A stretch of 64,000 bases of DNA from Torymus aiolomorphi (lineage: Eukaryota > Arthropoda > Insecta > Hymenoptera > Torymidae): positions 108,947,235-109,011,234 of the forward strand of contig CM070874.1 of the NCBI GenBank assembly GCA_036365515.1, given 5' to 3'. Made by a program: the position numbers and the translations under genes. This document shows, piece after piece, positions 14,301 to 25,100 of this stretch. Within the stretch, counting starts at the first letter, position 1; every line of letters begins with the position of its first letter. The notes under the pieces were generated by a model. It was not told the DNA's origin and ran no database searches. It saw only the letters and a list, made by a program, of their open reading frames with translations.

Positions 14301-17300
14301 ATTTCGAAATTCTAAATTACGAAAATCATATTTTCGAATCTAATAATTCACCTATTGTCCAAAACATCGAATTTCATCAATACGATTTCAAAGCAAATAT
14401 AACTTGTTTCTAATGATTTATTTCGAAATATGTTTATTGTATCTCTATTAAAATTCTATTAATGAAATTTGATGTTTTAGAATTTAGAATTTCTAAATTT
14501 TGCACAATCTGCAGTAGCTTATATCGAAACCGAGCACGTCTATAGTTGACTTCAATTTTCAAGTGAGTCGTCTAAACTTTGGACCCCCCCCCCCCCCCCC
14601 CGTAAAAGTTTTGTGAAAAATCGATAAAGATTTAATTGAACGTAAACAACTTTAGTCCCAAAAGCCAATCAATTTATGTATGAGATAGCCCAATTAGATT
14701 CTATGTAACTTTCTTTTAAGACATTTAAATCGTTTAGTAAAAAAGAATAGATCTTTAAGTTCTTCAAACAAATATTAAAATATCTTTTATACCCCTAAAC
14801 AATTTTCAACTATAAAAATCTCATTACGAGACCCAAAATTGTAAAGTGCAAATATTTGTGCTTTCAATAAAATTATAATGAAGTATAATCCGAAAAATAA
14901 TAATGATTTAAAAAGATGAAATTCAAAAGAGAATGCTAATAAGAGATTAAAGTAAATCGTCTTATACAGCGGAGACTTGAGAAAACAAGATACGTGGTTA
15001 TGCTCTAATAACTTCCCTTGCAATGAGAACAAAAAAATAATATAAACATTGAAATAAAATGCTACATATCTCATTATATCTTTTCAGTCAGTCTAAATCT
15101 TTCATAATATTCAAATTACTAAAATGTTCTTATATCAACTCAAAAGGTAATTGCCAAATGCCTGTTTATCATTCACTTTATGATAGATTCCATATTTTGA
15201 AAGAATTTATAAGCGATACTACAGCTAACTGAGAGATTGATGAGTAACAAAAGCTTCGAGTGCTCATTAGCAAAGACAGTTTGTGAAGTACTTGTCGAGC
15301 GGCAGTAAATATACTCTTATTAACATGAGTATTTTACGAGAACAATGGATGATAAAGTGTTATTTACTTGTTGAAGATCCGAGGCAAGAGGACTTTCGAG
15401 GAAGTATATTATCGAAACGGTACAAGCATCTTTGGCTAGGCTTCAACTGTCCTACATCGACATTGTCATGATTCACAAAGTCGATTCCACTTGTCCTATG
15501 GAAGGTTCGTACGACTTTTATCGCTCCAGTTCTGCCAGATATTCTTTTCATATTTACGATTGTGATTTTATCAATTTAAAATTAAATTTATACTTCAAAT
15601 ATTTTTCTTACTAAAATAGTTTCATAGATCTAATTAAAGCAAAAAATTGTGTTAAATATCTTGAGAAAGTTCTAAATTACAATGGCATCAACTATTTATA
15701 TATTTATACGCTGTAGAAAATTTGATTTTTTAATAATCATAATTATGAGCTAAGACGGTAAATTCTGAAAAAGTTAAACGAAGCTACTTCTCTTTCTTAC
15801 AGAAATCGTTCGTGCGATGAATTATGTGATAAGTAACGGGTGGGCTATGTACTGGGGCACTTCGAGATGGTCGCCCGTCGAAATTATGGAAGCCTACTCG
15901 AACTGCCGGCAATTCAACTGCGTTACTCCGATCGTCGAGCAGGCGGAGTATCACCTTTTCTACAGAGACAAACCGGAACTTTATATGCCAGAGTTATACA
16001 ATAAAATTGGTAATGCATTTAATAAATATAAAGTTATACGTATAAAGGAATGTCAAACTCGAAATGTGGGAAGTTAAAAAGAAAGACATAGAGATTGATA
16101 TCAAATGATTATGCAAAAAGTTGGGGGTTAAGAGCCAATGTTGCAGCAAGAGAATGTAAATGACTAAAGAGTTTCTTCATTGCTAAATTGAAGTTAAACT
16201 AATTGTAATTACTTCCAGCATATTCATTAAAATAACTTTTTTAGTTTCTGAAACATTATTAAGCGTTGAATAAAGTTTTTATATTACAAAGTTTTGTCCA
16301 TGGGACATTGTCCGTGCTATAAAGTGTGTGACGAGTTAAAACTTAGCTACTACTTCTAAATATTTTATGCAGAGTAACGTTTTAAGAAATCAGGTTTGGT
16401 AATCTCTTGAGTCATCTTCCTTTTAAAAGTTGATGTTTTAACATAATCTCTTAACTTTGTAAACGAAAATTACCGATTTGTTTAAACGATCTCTACATTC
16501 TTTTAATTACAGGTGTTGGCTTGATGTGCTGGTCGACGATGTCGATCGGCATGATCTCGGCACGAGGTGACGACAGCGCCATGTCCGTTCTCTCCAGATC
16601 CAGATCGTCGTACAGAGTAAGCCAAGCCCATATATTCGTCGCCTCAAGCTTTCTTGCGCAATGAGAAAACAGCTTGCTATAGCAGCTCGATGTCCCACGT
16701 TTGTCTTATACCTCTTTCTCTCTATCTCTTTTCTCATTCCCGCAAAAAAACAGTCATGTTGCATCAATATGTACCTATACAAAACGCAGAATGCCAGACC
16801 ACGAATGTAGCGGTGTTATTAGGCTATATATCGCTTCAGTAGTACAGAGACAATTTTGTTGTCTTCTACGCAACAAAATGTAAATTCATTTTCTTTCTAG
16901 AATAAGTCCTTCAGTTGGACAGAGGACGGGTCTCAGTCTTTGTATAAGGAGGTTTGTCTATGCTCGATCTCCCGATTACTTCTTTGTACTCGATGTCTAT
17001 AAACGGAGAGGATTAAAATGGATTCTTAAATGATTCTATAATGCTAACTGACAAAGTTTGGATTGATGTTAGAAATCTGTCTAGTTTAACTGTAGTCTCG
17101 TAAACAATGTAAACGAAATTTTAAATCTGGATTTACAAGTAATAGCCTAATCACTATAGAATACGCTGAATACTAAAGTATTTAACGTATTCCCAGTACT
17201 ACCCAATTAAATTGCACTCCCCCTAACAGTTCTTTTCCAAATTAACCAATCAGATCCTGTAGTCGTAATGAGAACACTACATTATCTATACAGTCATTGA

Positions 17301-19050
17301 AACACACGAGACATATATATTTTATAAAACATGAATCCCCATCTGATCACGATAACTAGACGCATTTCTACGAATATGCCGATATAATTCATGGCACTTT
17401 TGATAATGTTAGACTGTGCATTGACAGGAGCAATGGCGGAAGAGCTCGGTGGACTCCGAGAGTAGAAAGTACTCGGACAAGGTGCGCGACATGTGCGCGC
17501 TCGCCGAGAGGCTCGGCTGCACGTTCACCCAGCTGGCGATCGCGTGGTCCCTCAAGAATGAAAGTGTCCAGTGCCTTCTCCTCGGTGCGACCAATATCGA
17601 GCAGCTGTACGAGAGCTTGCAGAGCCTGCAGGTGAGAGCTTCTCGTAAATTGATAATGCGTTCAGTACTGGCGTGGTAAGGGTCGATCTTGAAAAGGTTT
17701 TTGCTGTAGAATTTAGGGTTTAGTTCATAATGATTATTGTTTTGGGAATTATTCGTGATTATTTATCGTAGAAAATTGCATTTTTTTTGTTATTCATTTG
17801 TCACTAATAATAAGTATTGAACAATTCCATAACTAATTGTGATTTTTAATCACTGTTAGGATCTTGGAAAAGTAGAGAATGGAAAATAGTAAATGAATTG
17901 GATATATGTATCGTACAAATAGCCGTTAGGATTTAGGTGGATCCCTGGTAACCCACTGCACCGCAAACGGTTAACAGTCATTTTATGTCACGAACTGTGA
18001 TAGTATGTTTTTAAATAAATAACTCTCTACTGATAATTAAGTTTTGATGGAATCATTTACATATTCATGAAAATATCGTAACCATTTCGCAAAACATCAG
18101 TTAATTTTCAATCAATAAATTCCATCAATGTTGTCAATCTAGAAGATATTTAAACGTCACGCTAGTTTCATTATTCTCTGAATATACATCTGCCTATATT
18201 AGCTGCATCATATTGACACTTGAAACGGCGTCTGCTATTTCTCTATCCATTCGTATCATTACTCGTACTTCTTCGTCTCTCTTCCTCTTTCTTTCTCTCT
18301 CAGACTTTTAATTTCCACTTTTACGCGCGCTAAAATTCTTTCAATATTCATGACTCTTGAAATATTTTAACATTTCGCCGTGTTATTCGAAAGCATTTTA
18401 ATAGTTTCCGTTTAATATTTACGACGCCATTCAGTCAAAAGACGCCCTTTGTTGCTATAAAGTTCTTTTTCATCATACTTACTTTCACACTTTTCTCCTT
18501 CTTTATACATTTTGCCCGTTTTTGTCCCTTGCTATTTTCAGCTACTCGCGTATCACTTTTTGCCCTTATTTTTATTTCTTAAAAGTTTCGCACCATTATT
18601 AATGGATAAACTGCACACTAACCTACATTATAACCGCCTTATTTCTGCAGCACTTTTCACAACAAAAATTTCGCCGAACCCCCCCGCACACAACATTAAC
18701 AAAACACCTCGGCGCATTAAACTTCCTCTGAAACAAGTGTTTCTTTATCGACTCGCCGCAAAACTTTCCCTCCTCCCGTCCTCCGAAAGCCGTTTGATCA
18801 GACTCCATGACCCGGAAGTTTTAAGCTTCCCTCCTCTTATCAGCGCCGTTTTCACCGTCAAACTTTCCCTCGAAAACCCTACGTTAATTCCCCCATGAGC
18901 TTATATATACCACGTCGCCACTATCTCTCTCTGTCTTCTGCCCTGCAGCTGATCCCGAGGCTGACAGTCGCCACGATGACCGAGATCGAGAGAATCCTCC
19001 TGAACAAACCGTCCCGGCCGCCAATGGTGTCGACCCTCCAGCTGAGATGA
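1911..19050 (+). CDS. Hk: Hyperkinetic, Shaker K+ channel beta subunit (aldo-keto reductase fold), 9 coding exons
   Basis: Coding exons: 1911-2323, 8083-8306, 12524-12740, 15377-15504, 15803-16009, 16513-16616, 16901-16951, 17428-17631, 18949-19050. All introns are GT-AG and phases match at every junction (1650 nt, 549 aa plus TGA). Kv-beta subunits bind NADPH and the cytoplasmic T1 domain of Shaker-type channels and tune inactivation and surface expression. Residues 1-194 are a low-complexity N-terminus (Ala runs, five Gln, five His). The AKR barrel starts near residue 195 ([17 protein letters not shown]). The phrase FDLSEAH (245-251) is typical of insect Hk rather than vertebrate Kv-beta (FDTAEVY). 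WGTSRWS, FVEQ-like VEQAEYH and [11 protein letters not shown] mark the cofactor side of the barrel. AKR tetrad: Asp246 and Lys279 kept, His in place of Tyr at 251, His at 318. The first ATG was chosen as start; other first exons are possible. Confidence 0.93.
2781..3045. repeat. Non-autonomous TIR element, ACTGAGAAAAA ends
   Basis: Left end TACTGAGAAAAAATATGG and right end CCATTTTTTCTCAGTGTA are inverted copies. The inside is AT-rich with no ORF. The ends resemble those of the elements at 6960, 44590 and 56705 (general form CACTGNRAAAAA). Confidence 0.6.
3699..4208 (-). mobile_element. Short non-autonomous Helitron, copy A
   Basis: Read on the minus strand, it starts with TC (TCCTCCCTTAAAAGAATGAT), preceded by A. 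It ends with a GC-rich palindrome (GCGCGCGCAGCGCGC), a short spacer and CTAG, followed by T. This is the Helitron layout, including A/T insertion. It aligns over its whole length with copy B at 52154-52648, so both boundaries are supported. It contains CCAATCA motifs and no ORF. Confidence 0.75.
6960..7193. repeat. Palindromic TIR element (MITE) with CACTGAGAAAAA ends
   Basis: The two halves are inverted copies of one another: CACTGAGAAAAATTATG at the left, the reverse complement at the right ending TTTTTTTTCAGTG, with an internal arm around AGGAACGTGGGGACAAAT. It could fold into a hairpin of roughly 100 bp. It has no ORF. Confidence 0.7.
8083..8306 (+). CDS. Hk: Hk coding exon 2 (linker and start of AKR barrel)
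   Basis: Acceptor CTCTCAG|A and donor TTAG|GTACGC (phase 1). It encodes the linker containing MEEFNGGAG and the first barrel strand ending NVGLG. The internal Met at 8113 could serve as start of a shorter isoform if an alternative 5' exon is used. Confidence 0.9.
8330..8690. promoter_or_regulatory. GC-rich segment just after Hk exon 2
   Basis: A CpG-containing GC-rich patch within AT-rich intron 2 (for example CGCGGCCCGCG near 8433). It resembles insect promoter or enhancer DNA more than intron. No exon could be matched here. It may regulate Hk or mark an alternative transcription start; this is inference from composition only. Confidence 0.25.
9640..10450. promoter_or_regulatory. GC/CpG island inside Hk intron 2, candidate alternative promoter
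   Basis: An island of about 0.8 kb with CpG-rich runs, CTCTCT/GAGAGA tracts and several GCGCGC motifs, bounded on both sides by very AT-rich DNA. Its texture closely resembles the main Hk promoter region at 1.4-1.9 kb. Open frames here (up to 123 codons on either strand) are explained by GC content and match nothing I recognise. No ATG-bearing exon with a donor in the phase needed for exon 3 was identified. Confidence 0.35.
12524..12740 (+). CDS. Hk: Hk coding exon 3 (catalytic Asp and Lys region)
   Basis: Acceptor TACAG|GC, donor CCCAA|GTGAGT (phase 2). It encodes GTWTTFGG, the insect-Hk hallmark FDLSEAH and VTTKIYWN. It therefore carries the AKR Asp (246), the position normally held by Tyr (here His251), and the AKR Lys (279). 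GC content is much higher than in the flanking introns. Confidence 0.92.
12954..13573. repeat. Long inverted-repeat element in Hk intron 3
   Basis: Arms at about 12954-13247 and 13325-13573 are diverged inverted copies. The left end GGATCACGGATTCGGCTC pairs with the reverse complement of GAGTCAAATTCGTGACC at the right. The loop is AT-rich. A half-preserved relative is at about 58705-59130. Confidence 0.65.
14202..14601. repeat. G-tract palindromic MITE, copy 1
   Basis: Starts with a run of G and TCCAAAGTTTAGACGACTC and ends with the inverted copy followed by a run of C. Its arms match copy 2 at 47784-48207. The flanks share a possible partial CGTAA duplication, but expansion of the G and C runs hides exact edges. 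It lies in Hk intron 3. Confidence 0.75.
15377..15504 (+). CDS. Hk: Hk coding exon 4
   Basis: Acceptor TTGAAG|A (a weak pyrimidine tract) and donor GGAAG|GTTCGT. It encodes [13 protein letters not shown] through [12 protein letters not shown], the conserved helix and strand of Kv-beta that includes the AKR His position (His318; Asn in vertebrate Kv-beta). The frame is confirmed by phase on both sides. Confidence 0.9.
15803..16009 (+). CDS. Hk: Hk coding exon 5
   Basis: Acceptor TTACAG|AA, donor ATTG|GTAATG. It encodes [30 protein letters not shown] and the VEQAEYHLF segment, the best-conserved block of the Kv-beta barrel. Confidence 0.93.
16513..16616 (+). CDS. Hk: Hk coding exon 6
   Basis: Acceptor ATTACAG|GT, donor TACAGA|GTAAGC (phase 0). 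It encodes [13 protein letters not shown] followed by a Ser/Arg-rich linker (SRSRSSYR) that replaces the substrate-loop region of vertebrate Kv-beta. Confidence 0.9.
16901..16951 (+). CDS. Hk: Hk coding exon 7 (51-nt microexon)
   Basis: Seventeen codons ([17 protein letters not shown]) between TTTCTAG| and GAG|GTTTGT, phase 0 at both ends. It can therefore be skipped without a frameshift. SFSWTED matches the insect Hk loop. It is a natural candidate for alternative splicing in the variable loop of the barrel. Confidence 0.85.
17428..17631 (+). CDS. Hk: Hk coding exon 8
   Basis: Acceptor TGACAG|GAG, donor CTGCAG|GTGAGA, phase 0 at both ends, 68 codons. It encodes a charged stretch and then [19 protein letters not shown] and [15 protein letters not shown], the NADPH-binding C-terminal part of the AKR barrel. 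Confidence 0.93.
18949..19050 (+). CDS. Hk: Hk coding exon 9 and TGA stop
   Basis: Acceptor CCCTGCAG|CTG after a good pyrimidine tract. It encodes [18 protein letters not shown] and ends [10 protein letters not shown], matching the usual end of insect Hk. The stop is TGA in the context AGA TGA C. Confidence 0.92.
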   Translation: MIPRLTVATMTEIERILLNKPSRPPMVSTLQLR

Positions 19051-19194
19051 CAGTCGCTTTGCCCCCACGGCAGTCGTGGGGGCTCGCTCGCCGGCAGCCC
19101 GAAGAGCGAGACTGGCCCCGGCCAGGGTGGCCCGGACCAGGAGCAGGCCAAGGATTCTTCGCAAAAGGTCTCCTTCTGCGAGATCCAATGATAG
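19051..19194 (+). other. Hk: In-frame open extension after the Hk stop, possible readthrough region
   Basis: After TGA-C the Hk frame stays open for 46 codons and closes with tandem TGA TAG at 19189-19194. The hypothetical tail is hydrophilic (SPKSETGPG, DQEQAKDSSQ, KVSFCEIQ). A potential hairpin with an 8-bp stem (CCCCCACG/CGTGGGGG, 5-nt loop) starts about 11 nt after the stop. UGA followed by C plus a nearby hairpin is the arrangement of known insect readthrough stops such as headcase. The local GC content makes chance openness plausible, and two minus-strand frames are open here too. It may simply be 3' UTR. Confidence 0.4.
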
Positions 19195-22100
19195 CCGTGC
19201 GCCGCCGCGAGCGACACGAAATCTCACCTGTACTTATATACATATTATACAAATATCTATATACATGTACGTGCATTGTTATGTTGCGTGTTACGTACAC
19301 ATTTTGCGTCCTGCGCATCCTGCCACGTTCACGCGCGTGCCCCGTCGTCGTCGTCGGCGGCGGCCGACTGGGGCTACGCGACGAGGACGCTGTAATAATG
19401 CTTCCGCGGATCTGTAAGTGTGAGTGTGCGTGTGTTTCGGTGCTCGCGGTTGTTTAAACGTGACGATGGCGTCCGAAGTGAATATTGACGGGATAAGCGT
19501 GACGATATAGTCGCGGTTCGACTGTACAGCGGTGGTGGCCGATGGATTTTCGGATGGTTCGTATGTATAATTATACTACTCGCATATTTAGATAATGACT
19601 CGTATAGGTCTGTTAGGTCCTTTGAGTTCAAGTCTAAGGACGTTTGGCAGGGTAAACGGTTTTGAGAAAAGTGCGTCACGATTTATCGGTCAATTACGCG
19701 TTACTGATCGCAATAATTAAATACAGATTGTACACTTTTTTTTTATTAAAAAGTCAGTATGCACTTTAGGTGATCAGTACATCAGTTTTTTTTTTTTGTA
19801 TGAATAATTTAATGTTTTCATTATAATCGATCAACAAATTATAATAATTAAAACACAATGACGAAAGAATGTTGAAATCTAATTTTGTATTTTTTGGGTT
19901 TGTAATTTTAAAATTATAAGATAAAAATCGAGTACCATTCTGAAAAATATATTAATCATTAGGAAAGTTACAGGTAATGCAAATAAATAAGTAGAATTTA
20001 TTCTTTTTTACTTTCTTAAAGTGTATTGGAAAGATAATAAAAAATAAGTAGAGCCTTATGCTCTTATATTTGAAAATATCGCTGATAAAATAATTACTAA
20101 TCTAATTGATTATTAATTCATTCATTAATTACGTTGAAATAATTATGTACCGATAAATGACTCTGTATTATGTTCACGTAAATAAATGCATTTGCGGGTG
20201 CATTATACGTACGTATATGACATATTCAATTAAATTCTCTTTGAATACTGACAATATAATTATCGTTATACGATAAATTAAACTATTCAAAATTGGATTC
20301 GCATAAATTGCATTTACATAACTTTGATGATTTGTTTGTCAATATTCTAAAAGAATTATAATCGAAGTAAGTTCATTTTTCTCAGGAAAAAACTTCAGAT
20401 TAAAAATTAATAAATAGTGAGCAATAACATTCGTAATGATAGTCAGAAAAATAATTAACGCATTTTTTTCATACTTATAAAGAAATAACATTAGGACGTA
20501 TATTTATTGCTATGTAAAAATGCAGTTACGCTAAAAATAAATCGAGAATTTGATGCCAATATTATACTCCATAATATTCTAGTTTAGATCTTTCCCATTG
20601 TAATGCGAACAGTGAAATAATTTTTTATCGAGAGGCATATCCGAATTAACAGTATATACCAGGCCGAAAATCTATCGACTGCTGTCCCCTCAAAGTTAAG
20701 TTTTGGCGATTGAAGCGAAAAGAAACCATTGTATTGTCAGAGCACAACGAAACACTCCAAGTAACGATCGTGTGGCGGAAAAAAGTTTAGCCGAGTTTTC
20801 GCTAAACGAGTTAACCGAGTTAAGAAAACGAAACGAACGACTCTTGAGGCGTACGCGCGCCGAAAAAACAAACGGCCAAGGCAGCCTCGCGCGCAATTTT
20901 CCATTTTACCGAACCGTTACGATATTATAATAGGCGTGTAATTTTTATTTACATTTTTCACCGCATTTTTCGCGTCCTGCGGCTGGACGCACGCTTTTTA
21001 ATGAAAACTAATGAAAAAAAAAAATAAATAACAAATAAATAAATAAATAAAATACATGTATAAATAAAAAAATTAAATTAATTAAGGAGCGGCAGATTTC
21101 GATTTCGGAACGACAAAACGACGAGGACCTGAGAATCGTCGAGGTGATAAACGAAACGAGCGAAGTCTCTCGCTTATTTTAATTGAAAATCCGTATTTAT
21201 TAAATTTACACGTAATTAATATGGGACACAATTTTCAGATGTAAAAGGAAGCAAACCTCCGACTTCAACTCGAGAGTTGCGAGCAAACCTGTTGAACAAA
21301 CGAAAAATTCGAATGATTTACATACACAAATTGGTCGAATCGACGAAAAAAAAATAATAAAATAGGCGCTAACATTATTAACGTACTTTAAGAAGATGTA
21401 ACTTGCCGCCTAAAAGGACGACACTCGCTAATCCTTGGTAACAAATGACCCACTTCACGCCGATCAATGAGATATAACTACTGTGCTTCACACCGTTTGA
21501 AAGTAATATCGGAGAACTTCTATAAATAAAAGTAATAATGGACGACGAATGACGATGACGTATGTACGTTTTTTTTCTCTGAAATCAACAAAGATCATCG
21601 GTACTTGCGTTCGACGCTGCCTACGTAAAATTTTTAGAATTGATATATTGATAATATTCTAATGCAGAAGATTAACTGCATAAGTACGAATCAAATTCTT
21701 ATGTAGGAGGTAATTTTATTAACAATTGATTCATTTTTTATCTGATTTTATTTTAATTATGATGGTTTTTTCAATAATCTAACTGTTTGTAATTGATTGT
21801 TAAATTTCATGGTTACTGTAAAATATCAAGATGAATATAAATTAATAATGCAGATAAGGTTTAGGACTGTACAGTTACACCTTTATTAAAATTGTAAAAT
21901 TATTATTTATAATTAATTGATGTGATTTAATTGTTAATAAGATTTTCTGTAAATAATGTAAAGTATCCAGTCACTTTAGGAATCAAATTGAGCGCAAAGA
22001 TTAGTTAAAAAATTTCACATTTTCGCTTTTTTACGACAAATTATATCACGCAGTTACAAAACCGTTTCAACGATATTAGATGAGTTTATTTTTAGTAAAC

Positions 22101-25100
22101 TATAAATAAAAGTAATCGTTAAATTTGTGGCGAAAAGGTCGTTGATTAGATTTAATGAGATAATTCCGAAGCAAATAATCGTTCATGGTGAATTAGTCGG
22201 TAAAATGATATCAGAAGAAAATGAGAACGTTTTCCTTTTCACGAATAGAAGGATAAACGACAGTCATAATGTATAGTTTACTTTAACTCATAGTAAATCA
22301 GCACAGCTGTCTTTCATATATACATATATTTTTCTTCCTAAAACTTAATCAATCTAGTCACACATTGCTCATATCAAAAGAAAAGCTACGTAGGTTTAAC
22401 GAAGAATCGCGGACTATAAACTTTTAATCTTGTAAAGAAAATACGAAGAAAATTTTATTCGCGCGCGTACCTTTATCTCTTTAAATAAGGAAATTTTAGA
22501 ACTCGAGTACGAGAAGAAATAGAGAAACGAAGCTAAAAGTAGATAATCCAGAGCCAGGCATTTCTGCGCTTGAACCAAACAATTTTCCGGCTAATTTGTT
22601 CTGAAATATAATAATTTAAGCATCAATCGATTGAAACATTTTAATTTTAATGAATGCAAAAAAATATATTTTTTTTACGAATATTCTATATTAACAGAAA
22701 GTATCTCGTTTGATAAAATCGGCGAATTTACAATTTAACTTCCCAATCTTTTGCATACAAACAAAACTTATTCTATTATTGATGAGAATATTTTCTTAAA
22801 CACTTTCTCGATACTCATTTTTATCGAAACTGGCTCTTGGGCATCATCGCAGCTACATAGATCTTCATTCGACAATTACAGAGATTATAAATCGAATAAA
22901 AAATAATAATAACAATAGCGAGACGATAGAGTTCAGTAAGATTCGCAGAAAAGTAATAATAAGCATAGGCAAGTGCGCAGCTGCAAGTCGATTATAATCT
23001 TTTTAAAGAAAAACAAAATGGACACGGCACGAACAAAAAAAAATTGTTAAAAAAATAAGAGAATTTTTTTCTCTAATAATTAACTTTTATATAGTAATGT
23101 ATAAGTAAACAATCGCGACTGATTCATTATATATAAACTGCTTGCGATATCCGATCCTATTACAATAAATACAGAAGTAAGTCGAACGTAAATTTTAAAG
23201 AGCGATTGAGATAAGAACGGTTAAGGAAATAAATAATAATTATTATGCACACGAAAATGACGGTCGTGTTCGAGGTAACGTTAATCGCCACTGCAATTTT
23301 TTTATTTTTATTATATAAGAAACTCTAAAAAGTTATCTATGTAGACTGGGGCAATATTGATGGGCGGATTACAGAGACATTGTAAAAGTCTGTTGGTGCA
23401 AATTAATCATGACTTTTTACCGGCAGATTTAAGTTATCGTGCGAATCGCTTAGATATTATCCAGGCAAATATATCTCTCAGACTATGCAATTTATTGCGT
23501 TCCGTTATTTGCTGAAGTTCTAATTTCCTAATCAAATTTAGGATTATCTCCAATAATTTACCAGTTAATTGGTTTACGAAAAAATTTTAATTAGTTATTA
23601 TCGAAAGCAATTTATTTTTATATTTCCATATTTACTAGTATTTAAATAATTTATTTTTATACAGTCAAATGTATTTTTAATTCGAGAAGACTTTTTATTT
23701 ATATTAAGGAAGTAAATTTTAGGTTGTACAGATTATGCAATCCATTTAAAGAATTCAATCAAAACTTGCGATAAAGCCACTACTACGAAAGCAATTCTAA
23801 TATATTTTCTATTTAATAAAATTATGAAAAACTATTATAATTATAGTAAAAAAGTGAAATCGAAATTTCATATTAATTAGTTCAGTATCTAAAATAGTTA
23901 AAATATATATTATCAGACTTTAGTAGCCAATAATATCTTAAAATAATAGTTTTATTAATGCTTCCGTATTATGTTTTATTAAATAATATCTTGTCGATAA
24001 TAAATCTTCTTCAAAAACAGAGTCACAACACTCGATATCAACAAGCGGTACAAGTAAAATAAAATGTTGCTTCTTTTACTACCAATTAAACTTGTTTTGT
24101 CCGGCTCTTTAGTGAGAGTATTTACCTGGATGCAGTTATAAATTACTCATTCAAATGCGATTCGTCCACCAGGTACAATTATAGTCACCGATCAAAATGA
24201 ATTTCGCAATTTTCATAATAGGAAAAACAAAGTTTAATCACGCGATCGCAACGCAACGCTAGAACAGAGAAAATAAAAAAAAATAATGTACGACGCTGCA
24301 ATAGAAACGTATTATAACAAATTACGATAAAAATAATAATAAAAGACGGTGGCGAGGGGATTCTACGCAGGTTCGTAGTAGTTCGTAATCTCGATCGCTG
24401 ATAAGCTTTCAGCCTTATTAGATTTTTACGCGTATTGTAAAAGCAGGAAAAAGAGACGAGAGAGAGAAAGAGAGGAAAAAAATGGTGAAGAACGAGAGTG
24501 ACACCCGACATCGAAGCGGCACACGCGCATGTAATATTATATATGATTCCTCCTGGTCGAGAGCGGCGAGGCGACGAAAACTCGCGACGCAGAGCTTTTC
24601 CAACTAATAATAATGATAATTATCGATTTTTAAGAATAATAAACACAATAAAACTTTGCTCGGCAGATCGGAATTCTTGCGCGAGGATAGTAAGAGAGGC
24701 GGCGGAGGCGACGCTTTTGTAAAGATAACAAGTAGGGAAATGAAAAAACTTTTTTCACTTTTTTTCTTCTATATAAGGATTTTCGATAACTTTTTCATGA
24801 TTAATAAAGATTAATAACGAGATGATAAATAAATAGAGTAGATGATGCAACAATAACGAGAGCAAAAGCATTGTTTATACTAGAGCGTAGATGCGTAGGA
24901 TGATATAACATGAAAAAAAAAACAATAAATATGCGTAAATTATACACAATAAATAACCGAATAACTAACTAACGATATATGGCAGAAGGAGTTTGCATTA
25001 AAAAACGTCGATGAATAATAAAATACTACTACTAATAAATAAAGATTCACTTGTTATAAAAAATTTTTTTACAACGTCGAAAACGCGTTGATAAAAATAG

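Noticed and set aside
18884..19457. Minus-strand open frames of 98-144 codons opposite the Hk 3' end
   Set aside because: They are shadows of the GC-rich Hk last exon and its downstream region, with no domain of their own.
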